Below, in pieces: positions 35,166 to 42,612 of a stretch of DNA of 64,000 bases. The stretch is from Roseicyclus marinus (GTDB taxonomy: Bacteria; Pseudomonadota; Alphaproteobacteria; Rhodobacterales; Rhodobacteraceae): contig NZ_JASJOF010000004.1 in NCBI RefSeq assembly GCF_030163795.1, positions 1 to 64,000 on the forward strand, written 5' to 3'. Position 1 is the first letter of the stretch. Each line of letters opens with the position of its first letter. Below the pieces are notes generated by a model. It saw only the letters and a program-made list of their open reading frames with translations. It was not told the origin of the DNA and did not search any database. Position numbers and translations under genes: made by a program.

Positions 35166-35476
35166 CTGTCCCCTCGCGGTCCCACCTCGTGACGCGCCCG
35201 CGATCCCCGCGCGGCGCAGGCGTGACCATCCGATGAAACCCCGCCCGAAGGCAAGGCCGCACCCGCAGCGCCGTCAGCCCCCGATCAGGCCAAAACCCGT
35301 GCAGGACATTCGCCCGAAACGGCGCGTCTCGCAGGCCATCGTCCCGCCAGACCCCGGGCTCAGCAGGACAAGCCGCGATTGAGGCCGTGCCACGCGGATT
35401 GCTCTTTTCTTCGGCTTTGCCTGCCGCTACCGTGCCACGCCATAAGACAGAAACTGTCCAACCTGGGAGACCATCA
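35166..35476. other. 311-bp divergent regulatory gap between puuD and the ABC transporter operon
   Basis: No gene is supported. The puuD-proximal 200 bp are very GC-rich. The transporter-proximal part is less so and holds a promoter candidate. Confidence 0.5.
35417..35446 (+). promoter_or_regulatory. Possible promoter of the Liv-type transporter operon
   Basis: TTGCCT (35417-35422), 18 bp, CATAAG (35441-35446), about 30 bp before the start codon of the binding protein. A moderate match to sigma-70 boxes. Confidence 0.3.
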
Positions 35477-36664
35477 ATGAAAAAAATCCTTCTGGCCTCT
35501 GCGGCCTCTCTGGCGCTGACCGGCGCGGCGCAGGCGCAGGAAAGCATCTCGCTCGGCGTGATCCTCGGCTTCACCGGCCCGCTCGAATCGCTGGCACCGG
35601 GCATGGCCATGGGCGCCGAGATGGCGATGGCCGAAGTTTCGGCTTCGGGCATGCTGCTGGGCGGCACGACCGTGACCCCGGTCCGCGGCGACTCGACCTG
35701 CATCGACGCTTCCGCCGCAACCGCCGCTGCCGAACGCCTCATCACCTCTGATGGTGTCGCGGGCATCGTCGGGGCGGATTGCTCGGGCGTGACCACCGCC
35801 ATCATGACCAACGTGGCCGTTCCGAACGGCATGGTCATGATCTCGCCCTCCGCCACCTCGCCCGCGCTCTCGACCGCCGAGGACAATGGCCTGTTCTTCC
35901 GCACCGCACCCTCCGACGCGCGTCAGGGCGTGGTGATGGCCGAAATCATCCTCGGGCGCGGCATCGACACCGTCGCCGTGACCTACACCAACAACGACTA
36001 CGGCCTCGGCCTCGCCGACAGCTTCCAGGCGGCCTTCACCGAACTGGGCGGCACCGTGACCCTCGTTGCCGCGCATGAAGACGGCCGCGCCGATTACTCG
36101 GCCGAAGTGGGCGCACTGGCCTCCGCCGGTGGCGATGCGCTCGTCGTTGCGGGCTATGTCGACCAGGGCGGCTCGGGCATCATCCAGGCGGCGCTCGACT
36201 CGGGCGCCTTCGAAACCTTCGTTTTCCCCGACGGCATGGTCAGCCAGACGCTCGTGGACAACTTCGGCTCCGACATCGACGGCTCGTTTGGCCAGAACCC
36301 CGGCACCGACAGCGAAGGCGCGGCCCTCTACCAGGCCATGGCATCGGCTGCAGGCTATGACGGCACCTCGCCCTTCTCCGCCGAAGCCTATGACGCCGCG
36401 GCCCTGATCCTGCTCGCCATGCAGGCGTCGGGCTCCACCGTGCCCTCCGAATACGCGGGCAGCGTGATGGATGTGGCCAACGCCCCGGGCGAGCCGATCC
36501 TGCCCGGCGAACTGGCACGCGGTCTGGAACTCCTCGCCGCAGGTCAGGACATCGACTATGTCGGCGCCTCGGCTGTGGAACTCATCGGTGGCGGCGAAAG
36601 CGCCGGCAACTACCGCGAGATCGAGATCCAGGGCGGCGCCCTGACCGTGGTCGGCTTCCGCTGA
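35477..36664 (+). CDS. ABC transporter substrate-binding protein, branched-chain amino acid (Liv) type
   Basis: A 395-residue periplasmic binding protein. The start at 35477 opens a signal peptide MKKILLASAASLALTGAAQA. Mature landmarks of the type I Leu/Ile/Val fold are seen: SLGVILGFTGPLESL, GIVGADCSGVTTAI (ligand backbone contacts) and AVTYTNNDYGLGLADSF. The family also binds urea, amides and other small polar molecules, so cargo is open. It opens an operon with two ATPases and two permeases. The neighbouring puuD hints at a nitrogen compound, but that is inference. Confidence 0.88.
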   Translation: MKKILLASAASLALTGAAQAQESISLGVILGFTGPLESLAPGMAMGAEMAMAEVSASGMLLGGTTVTPVRGDSTCIDASAATAAAERLITSDGVAGIVGADCSGVTTAIMTNVAVPNGMVMISPSATSPALSTAEDNGLFFRTAPSDARQGVVMAEIILGRGIDTVAVTYTNNDYGLGLADSFQAAFTELGGTVTLVAAHEDGRADYSAEVGALASAGGDALVVAGYVDQGGSGIIQAALDSGAFETFVFPDGMVSQTLVDNFGSDIDGSFGQNPGTDSEGAALYQAMASAAGYDGTSPFSAEAYDAAALILLAMQASGSTVPSEYAGSVMDVANAPGEPILPGELARGLELLAAGQDIDYVGASAVELIGGGESAGNYREIEIQGGALTVVGFR

Positions 36665-36691
36665 TCGCCGAGCACCATCACTGACAGGCAG

Positions 36692-36719
36692 ACAGCCCGG
36701 TCCCGAACCGGGCTGTTTC
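36692..36719 (+). terminator. Hairpin after the binding-protein gene (partial terminator)
   Basis: ACAGCCCGGT (36692-36701) pairs perfectly with ACCGGGCTGT (36707-36716) around CCCGA, followed by TTTC. In transporter operons such a hairpin between the binding protein and the membrane genes usually lowers downstream expression and protects the upstream mRNA. Confidence 0.65.
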
Positions 36720-36741
36720 GCACCCAAGGGGGCCATGCCGC

Positions 36742-37533
36742 ATGATCACCGTTCACGACCTGCACAAGCATTTCGGCGGTTTCCACGCCGTCGACGGCGC
36801 AAGCCTCACGATCGAGACGGGTTCGATCACCGCGCTGATCGGCCCCAATGGCGCGGGCAAGACCACGCTCTTCAACGTCATCGCGGGCGTTCTGCCCCCC
36901 ACCTCGGGCCGCGTGGTGATGGATGGCGAAGACATCACCGGCCTGCCGCCCCATGTCCTTTTCTCCAAGGGCCTCCTGCGCACCTTCCAGATCGCGCATG
37001 AATTCCATTCCATGACCTGCCGCGAGAACCTGATGATGGTTCCCGCCGGTCAATCGGGCGAAACGCTCTGGAACACCTGGTTCGGCCGCAAACGCATCGC
37101 GGACGAGGAACGCGCCCTGCGCGCCAAGGCCGACGAGGTTCTCGAATTCCTGACCATCGAACATCTCGCCGACCACCCTGCGGGCATGGTCTCGGGCGGT
37201 CAGAAAAAACTGCTCGAGCTTGGCCGCACCATGATGGTCGACGCCAAGATCGTCTTTCTGGACGAGGTCGGCGCGGGCGTGAACCGCACGCTCCTGAACA
37301 CGATCGGCGACGCGATCATCCGCCTCAACAAGGAACGCGGCTACACGTTTTGCGTCATCGAACATGACATGGATTTCATCGGCCGCCTCTGCGACCCCGT
37401 CATCGTCATGGCCGAGGGCAAGGTCCTCGCCCAGGGCACCATCGACGAGATCAAGGCCGACGAAGCCGTGATCGAGGCCTATCTGGGTACCGGCCTCAAG
37501 AACAAGGACCAGCTGGAAGAGGCCGGCGCATGA
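36742..37533 (+). CDS. Liv-type ABC transporter ATP-binding protein (LivG-like)
   Basis: A 263-residue ATPase. Walker A GPNGAGKTT is at residues 34-42, signature VSGGQKK near 153, and the H-loop is in FCVIEHDMDF. Walker B reads IVFLDEVGAGVN, with Val after the catalytic Glu where LivG proteins nearly always have Pro. The catalytic Glu itself is present. The gene overlaps the next ATPase gene by 4 bp. Confidence 0.88.
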   Translation: MITVHDLHKHFGGFHAVDGASLTIETGSITALIGPNGAGKTTLFNVIAGVLPPTSGRVVMDGEDITGLPPHVLFSKGLLRTFQIAHEFHSMTCRENLMMVPAGQSGETLWNTWFGRKRIADEERALRAKADEVLEFLTIEHLADHPAGMVSGGQKKLLELGRTMMVDAKIVFLDEVGAGVNRTLLNTIGDAIIRLNKERGYTFCVIEHDMDFIGRLCDPVIVMAEGKVLAQGTIDEIKADEAVIEAYLGTGLKNKDQLEEAGA

Positions 37534-38357
37534 GCGACACTTCCAACCCCTACCAGAACGATCGCGGCAACAAGGATTGGTCGATCGCCAAGCAAGGCGG
37601 CGGCACCCTGACCGCGACCCCCGGCACCAAGCACGCGATGAACACGAGCCAGGCCTTCCTGATCGGCGACACGATGACCGGCGGCTACGGCACCGGCCCC
37701 GACATCCTGCACGCCTGCACCATCGCCGTGAACCCCGGCGAAATCGCCGTGATCGTCGGCCCCAACGGCGCGGGCAAATCCACCGCGATGAAGGCCGTCT
37801 TCGGCATGCTCAACGTCCGCGAAGGCTCCGTTCGCCTCGACGGCGAGGATATCACCGACCTCTCGCCCCAGGCCCGCGTCGCCAAGGGGATGGGCTTCGT
37901 GCCCCAGACCAACAACATCTTCGCCTCCATGACGGTCGAAGAAAACCTTGAGATGGGCGCCTTCATCCGCCGTGACGACATCCGCACGACGATGGAACAG
38001 GTCTACGAGCTTTTCCCAATCCTCAAGGACAAGCGCTACCAACCGGCAGGCGAGCTTTCGGGCGGCCAGCGCCAACAGGTCGCCGTGGGCCGCGCGCTGA
38101 TGACCCAGCCCAAGGTGCTGATGCTCGATGAACCCACCGCCGGCGTCTCCCCGATCGTGATGGACGAATTGTTCGACCGCATCATCGAGGTCAGCCGCAC
38201 CGGCATCCCGATCCTCATGGTCGAACAAAACGCGCGCCAAGCGCTCGAGATCGCCGATCGCGGCTATGTGCTGGTGCAGGGCCGCAATGCCCATACCGGC
38301 ACCGGCAAGGAACTGCTGGCCGACGAACAGGTCCGCCGCAGCTTCCTGGGCGGCTGA
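37530..38357 (+). CDS. Liv-type ABC transporter ATP-binding protein (LivF-like)
   Basis: A 275-residue ATPase. Walker A GPNGAGKST is at 77-85, signature LSGGQRQQ, Walker B VLMLDEPTAGVSP, H-loop LMVEQNA. It has about 45 extra N-terminal residues compared with ordinary LivF proteins. They are polar, so either they are a true extension or translation starts at the in-frame ATG at 37638. Partner of the LivG-like ATPase. Confidence 0.87.
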   Translation: MSDTSNPYQNDRGNKDWSIAKQGGGTLTATPGTKHAMNTSQAFLIGDTMTGGYGTGPDILHACTIAVNPGEIAVIVGPNGAGKSTAMKAVFGMLNVREGSVRLDGEDITDLSPQARVAKGMGFVPQTNNIFASMTVEENLEMGAFIRRDDIRTTMEQVYELFPILKDKRYQPAGELSGGQRQQVAVGRALMTQPKVLMLDEPTAGVSPIVMDELFDRIIEVSRTGIPILMVEQNARQALEIADRGYVLVQGRNAHTGTGKELLADEQVRRSFLGG

Positions 38358-38362
38358 CGCGC

Positions 38363-38725
38363 ATGCGCTGCCTTGCCGCCCTCCTCTGCCTCGCCGCGAC
38401 GCCCGCCCTCGCCGAACCCTGGGCCTGCAGCTTCACCGTCGAATGCGACGTGGCCCAAGGCTGCGAAACAGCGGGCTTTCAGGCACAGGTGATCGCCGCC
38501 GATCATGCGGGCGACCTGTTCTTGCGCACGGCCATGGGCGCGACCCCCGTCGCCCGCCTGACCCCCGCGGCCGCCCTGCCCGCCACCTATGCGGGCACGG
38601 GGCACCCCGGCACCGCCGAGCTTCTGACGATCGAGGTGGACCGCACCGCGATCCTGACCTTGCACATGTTCGACGGCTCCGCCGCCGCCATCACCTATTT
38701 CGGAACCTGCGAGGAGATGACCTGA
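38363..38725 (+). CDS. Small secreted Cys-containing protein embedded in the transporter operon
   Basis: A 120-residue protein with a cleavable signal (MRCLAALLCLAATPALAE) and four Cys in the mature part (in WACSFTVECD, GCETA and FGTCEEM), probably forming disulfides in the periplasm. It sits 5 bp after the LivF gene and directly abuts the LivH gene, so it is co-expressed. Liv operons do not normally contain such a gene. I recognise no family. It may assist substrate binding or be a lysozyme-inhibitor-like small beta protein. Confidence 0.7.
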   Translation: MRCLAALLCLAATPALAEPWACSFTVECDVAQGCETAGFQAQVIAADHAGDLFLRTAMGATPVARLTPAAALPATYAGTGHPGTAELLTIEVDRTAILTLHMFDGSAAAITYFGTCEEMT

Positions 38726-39739
38726 ATGGACATCCTCAACGCCATCGTGACGTTGCTCAACTTCGTCATCATCCCGGCCACGGCCTATGGCGCACAACTC
38801 GCGCTCGGCGCGCTGGGTGTGACGCTGATCTACGGCATCTTGCGCTTTTCCAACTTCGCCCATGGCGACACCATGGCCTTCGGCACGATGGTGGTGATCC
38901 TCTGCACCTGGGGCCTTCAAGGCATGGGGATGGACGGGATCGGCCCGCTGCCCACCGCGCTTCTCGCGCTGCCCGTCGGCATCGCTGTGACGGGCCTCCT
39001 CGTCGTCGGCACCGACCGCGCCGTTTACCGCTTCTACCGCGCGAAAAAGGCCAAGCCGGTGATCTATGTCATCGCCTCGCTGGGCGTCATGTTCATCATG
39101 AACGGCATCGTGCGCTTCATCATCGGCGTCGATGACCAGCGGTTCGCGGATGGCGAACGCTTCATCATCTCGGCCCGCACCTTCCGCGACATGACCGGGC
39201 TCGAGGAAGGTCTGGCCTTCCGCACCTCGCAGGGCATCACCATCGTCGTCGCCGTTATCGCCGTGGCGCTTCTGTTCTGGTTCCTGAACCGCACCCGCAC
39301 CGGCAAATCCATGCGCGCCTTTTCCGACAACGAGGATCTGGCGCTCCTGTCCGGCATCAACCCCGAGCGTGTGGTGATGATCACCTGGCTGATCGTGGCG
39401 GCACTGGCCACCACAGCGGGCACGCTCTACGGCCTCGACAAATCGTTCAAAGCCTTCACCTATTTCCAGCTTCTCCTGCCGATCTTCGCCGCCGCCATCG
39501 TGGGGGGCTTGGGCAACCCGGTCGGCGCGATCTTGGGCGGCTTTCTCATCGCCTTTTCCGAGGTCGGCGTGACCTATGCTTTCCGCAAGGTCGTGGAATA
39601 TCTCGCACCCGGCGACTGGCAGCCCGAAGGCCTGCTGCAGCTTCTGTCGACCGATTACAAATTCGCGGTCAGCTTCGCGATCCTGCTCATCGTCCTCCTG
39701 TTCCGGCCCACCGGCATCATGAAGGGGAAATCGGTATGA
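38726..39739 (+). CDS. Liv-type ABC transporter permease (LivH-like)
   Basis: A 337-residue protein with about eight to nine membrane helices. LivH landmarks are seen: GAQLALGALGVTLIYGILRFSNFAHG at residues 22-47 (the Asn-Phe-Ala-His-Gly stretch is diagnostic) and AAAIVGGLGNPVGAILGGF near 252-270, the contact loop for the ATPase. It overlaps the LivM-like gene by 4 bp. Confidence 0.9.
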   Translation: MDILNAIVTLLNFVIIPATAYGAQLALGALGVTLIYGILRFSNFAHGDTMAFGTMVVILCTWGLQGMGMDGIGPLPTALLALPVGIAVTGLLVVGTDRAVYRFYRAKKAKPVIYVIASLGVMFIMNGIVRFIIGVDDQRFADGERFIISARTFRDMTGLEEGLAFRTSQGITIVVAVIAVALLFWFLNRTRTGKSMRAFSDNEDLALLSGINPERVVMITWLIVAALATTAGTLYGLDKSFKAFTYFQLLLPIFAAAIVGGLGNPVGAILGGFLIAFSEVGVTYAFRKVVEYLAPGDWQPEGLLQLLSTDYKFAVSFAILLIVLLFRPTGIMKGKSV

Positions 39740-41046
39740 CCCGCAGCCTCGACACCCGCGCCATCCTGCTCTTCGTCCTCGTCGGCCTCCTCTTCGTCGG
39801 CACGGGCTTCTTGCAATCGTGGAACACCACGCTCTCGATCTTCAACATGGCGCTCGTCAGCGCGATCATGGCCTTGGGCGTGAACATGCAATGGGGCTAT
39901 GCGGGCCTGTTCAACGTGGGCGTGATGGGCTTCGTGGCCTTGGGCGGCCTCGCCGCCGTCCTCGTCTCCATGGACCCGGTGGACGAGGCATGGGCGGCGG
40001 GCGGCATCCAGATCCTGCTCGGCCTCGTTCTCGGCGCCGCGACCATCGTTCTGGCGATCCTCGCCTATTCCCGCATGGCCGCGGGGCTGATGCGCACGCT
40101 CGCGATGCTGGTCATCCTGATCGGCGGCTTCTTCCTCTTCCGCGCCGTTTTCGATCCCGCCGTGGCACGGGTCGAGGCGGTCAACCCCGCCGCCACCGGC
40201 TATCTCGGTGGCCTCGGCCTGCCCGTGATCCTCGCTTGGCCCATGGGCGGCGTGCTCGCCGCAGGGGCCGCTTGGCTCATCGGCAAGACCGCCCTTGGCC
40301 TGCGCTCGGATTACCTCGCCATCGCGACGCTCGGCATCGCGGAAATCATCATCGCCGTGATGAAGAACGAGGATTGGCTCGCGCGCGGCGTCAAGAACGT
40401 GACCACCATTCCCCGACCCGTCCCCTACGAGGTGAACCTCCAGCAAACGCCGTGGTTCATCGAGCTTGCCGACCGGATCGGGGCCGATGTCATCACCTTC
40501 TCCTCGATCTTCGTCAAACTCTGCTACGCCTCGCTCTTCATCGTGGTGCTGCTCGCGCTGATCTGGCTTTCCGAAAAGGCGTGGAATTCGCCTTGGGGCC
40601 GGATGATGCGCGCGATCCGCGACAACGAGGTTTCGGCCTCGGCCATGGGCAAGGATGTGAAAGCGCGCCACCTTCAGGTCTTCGTGCTGGGATCTGCCGT
40701 CATCGGCATGGCGGGCGCGATGATGACCACGCTCGACAGCCAGCTCGTTCCCGGCACCTACCAACCCCTGCGCTTCACCTTCCTTGTCTGGGTGATGGTG
40801 ATCGTCGGCGGTTCGGGCAACAACTGGGGCGCGGTTCTGGGCGGCTTCCTGATCTGGTGGCTCTGGATCCAGGTCGAACCGCTCGGCGCGCTCCTGATGC
40901 AGGGCATCACGGCGGGGATGGATGCCGACAGCTGGCTCCGCGGTCACCTCATGGAGTCGGTCGCCCATATGCGGCTTCTGACGATGGGCATCATCTTGCT
41001 CCTCGTCCTGCGCTTCAGCCCGCGCGGCCTCATCCCCGAGCGCTGA
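39736..41046 (+). CDS. Liv-type ABC transporter permease (LivM-like)
   Basis: A 436-residue permease with about ten membrane helices. GYAGLFNVGVMGFVALGG lies near residue 55, RSDYLAIATLGIAEII near 192 and VWVMVIVGGSGNNWGAVLGGF near 350 (ATPase contact loop). It is about 100 residues longer than many LivM proteins because of an extra helix pair and a loop at 115-180. Last gene of the operon; a terminator hairpin follows 15 bp downstream. Confidence 0.88.
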   Translation: MTRSLDTRAILLFVLVGLLFVGTGFLQSWNTTLSIFNMALVSAIMALGVNMQWGYAGLFNVGVMGFVALGGLAAVLVSMDPVDEAWAAGGIQILLGLVLGAATIVLAILAYSRMAAGLMRTLAMLVILIGGFFLFRAVFDPAVARVEAVNPAATGYLGGLGLPVILAWPMGGVLAAGAAWLIGKTALGLRSDYLAIATLGIAEIIIAVMKNEDWLARGVKNVTTIPRPVPYEVNLQQTPWFIELADRIGADVITFSSIFVKLCYASLFIVVLLALIWLSEKAWNSPWGRMMRAIRDNEVSASAMGKDVKARHLQVFVLGSAVIGMAGAMMTTLDSQLVPGTYQPLRFTFLVWVMVIVGGSGNNWGAVLGGFLIWWLWIQVEPLGALLMQGITAGMDADSWLRGHLMESVAHMRLLTMGIILLLVLRFSPRGLIPER

Positions 41047-41061
41047 ACCACATGAAAAAAA

Positions 41062-41088
41062 GGTAAAGGCCCCAACCCGGCCTTTACC
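41062..41088 (+). terminator. Terminator of the Liv-type operon
   Basis: GGTAAAGGCC (41062-41071) pairs perfectly with GGCCTTTACC (41079-41088); an A7 run precedes and CTTCC follows. The A run would give a U tract on the opposite strand, so it may work in both directions. Confidence 0.65.
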
Positions 41089-41182
41089 CTTCCTCAACCC
41101 TCCAAGGCCGCGCCTGCGCAATTAACCCTTCGACAAGCTTCGCCGCGCGATCTTAACCTCCCGGCAAGAAACGCCCCGCGCC

Positions 41183-41205
41183 GTTAACCCCGCATCAAGG
41201 TTAAC
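41183..41205. repeat. Inverted repeat GTTAACC-N9-GGTTAAC
   Basis: Two perfect 7-bp arms (41183-41189 and 41199-41205) in a 260-bp gap that also holds two further TTAAC motifs (near 41119 and 41153). Function unknown; part of the 3' region shared by the transporter operon and the crotonase gene. Confidence 0.4.
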
Positions 41206-41213
41206 GCCCTGCC

Positions 41214-41279
41214 CTTCTCTGTTTCAAAAATATCCCGGGGGAGGCGCGCAAAGCGCGCCGGGGGCAGAGCCCCCTATTC
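41214..41279 (-). repeat. Dispersed 3'-end repeat, copy 3
   Basis: The first 33 bases (CTTCTCTGTTTCAAAAATAT, then CCCGGGGGAG) are almost identical to copy 1. They are followed by the hairpins GCGCGC-AAA-GCGCGC and GGGGGC-AGA-GCCCCC and the same CTATTC ending. It lies just beyond the stop of the minus-strand crotonase gene, in the same orientation relative to it as copy 1 to its gene. Confidence 0.75.
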
Positions 41280-41306
41280 AAAAATCGCCAGAGCCCCGAA
41301 CCGGCC

Positions 41307-42083
41307 CTACCGCCCCTCGAACCGCGCCGGCCGCTTCTCGATGAAGGCCAGAACGCCTTCCTTGAAATCCCGCGTGCGCCCGCAGTCGCCCTGCAATTGC
41401 CCTTCCAGAAGCAATTGTTCTTCAAGGGAATTCCCGGCGCTCGCCTGCATCACCTTCTTGATCTTGCGATAGGCTTCGGTCGGCCCCGTGGCCAGATGCT
41501 CGGCCCGCGCCAACCAGGTCGCGTCGAACTCCGCCTCGGGAACCGCCTCCCAGATCATGCCCCATTGTGCTGCTTGCGCCGCGCTGATCCGCTCCGCGAA
41601 CAACGCAGCGCCCATCGCCCGCTGCAGCCCGATCATGCGCGGCAAAACCCATGTTCCGCCTGCATCCGGGATCAGCCCGATCCGCGTAAAAGCTTGAATG
41701 AAATAGGCATTTTCCGCGGCAATCACGATATCGCAGACCAGCGCAAGGTTCGCCCCCGCCCCCGCCGCCGTGCCATTGACGGCCGCGATCACCGGCACCG
41801 GACAGTCCACGATCGCCATCAGCATCGGGATGTATTCATCCCGCAACGTCCGCTCGAGGTTCATGTCGGAAACAGCCGCCTTGTCGCCCAGATCCTGTCC
41901 CGAACAAAACGCGCGCCCCGTCCCGGTCAGCACCACGACCCGCGCGGTTTTCCCTGCATCTTCAAGGGCATGGGTGATTTCGGCGCGCATCTGCGCATTC
42001 AGCGCATTCATTACCTCGGGCCGGTTGAGCGTGATCACCGCCATCCCGTCGCGGTCCACCCGCGTGATCGTCTGGTACTCCAT
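41307..42083 (-). CDS. paaG: PaaG-type enoyl-CoA isomerase (1,2-epoxyphenylacetyl-CoA isomerase family)
   Basis: A 258-residue crotonase. The oxyanion loops are RAFCSGQDLGD (about 58-68) and GTAAGAGANLAL (about 104-115). IGLIPDAGGTWVLPR carries the Asp that PaaG uses in place of the hydratase Glu, which is why I prefer PaaG over a generic hydratase. PaaG converts the ring epoxide of phenylacetyl-CoA to the oxepin. No other paa genes lie beside it; a PaaK-like ligase is encoded 19 kb away. It follows ccmH. Confidence 0.75.
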   Translation of the reverse strand: MEYQTITRVDRDGMAVITLNRPEVMNALNAQMRAEITHALEDAGKTARVVVLTGTGRAFCSGQDLGDKAAVSDMNLERTLRDEYIPMLMAIVDCPVPVIAAVNGTAAGAGANLALVCDIVIAAENAYFIQAFTRIGLIPDAGGTWVLPRMIGLQRAMGAALFAERISAAQAAQWGMIWEAVPEAEFDATWLARAEHLATGPTEAYRKIKKVMQASAGNSLEEQLLLEGQLQGDCGRTRDFKEGVLAFIEKRPARFEGR

Positions 42084-42156
42084 CCGCCGCTCCCTGCTTG
42101 CGTCGCAGCAGACTAGACGCGCGACCCTCTCCGGAAAAGCGCAAACGCGGCGTCAC

Positions 42157-42612
42157 TTACTCGCGCAAGAGGTCTTTCAACCGCGCTTCTTCCTCGACGC
42201 TCAACGCCGCTTCGGTCGGTGCAGCGCTTTGCGCGCGGCGCCGGACATAGACGAGCGACAGCCCCCCGCCCAACAGCAACAGCACCGCAGGCGCCAGCCA
42301 CAGGACAATGTTCGAGCCCGTAAGCGTCGGACGCAAAAGGACATATTCGCCATAGCGGTCGACGATGAACGACACCACCTCCGCGTCACTGTCCCCCGCC
42401 ACCAGCCGTTCGCGCACCAAAAGCCGCAGGTCGCGGGCCAGCGTGGCGTTGGATTCGTCGATCGATTCATTCCGGCAGACAAGGCAGCGCAGCCCGGCCG
42501 AGATATCGCGCGCCCGTTCCTCCATCACCGGATCGGGCAGCACTTCGTCGGGCTGCACGGCCAGCGCCGGACTGGCCAGCGCCAGCATCACGCCAAGCAA
42601 AAGCGCCCTCAT
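42157..42612 (-). CDS. ccmH: Cytochrome c maturation protein CcmH (CycL)
   Basis: A 151-residue protein with a signal peptide (MRALLLGVMLALASPALA), the thiol motif LRCLVCRNESIDES (about 42-55) that reduces apocytochrome heme-binding Cys residues, and one membrane helix at about 103-125. The start at 42612 overlaps ccmF by 4 bp. It lacks the long tetratricopeptide extension of E. coli CcmH (CcmI is usually separate in alphaproteobacteria). It acts with CcmF in attaching heme in the periplasm. Confidence 0.92.
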   Translation of the reverse strand: MRALLLGVMLALASPALAVQPDEVLPDPVMEERARDISAGLRCLVCRNESIDESNATLARDLRLLVRERLVAGDSDAEVVSFIVDRYGEYVLLRPTLTGSNIVLWLAPAVLLLLGGGLSLVYVRRRAQSAAPTEAALSVEEEARLKDLLRE

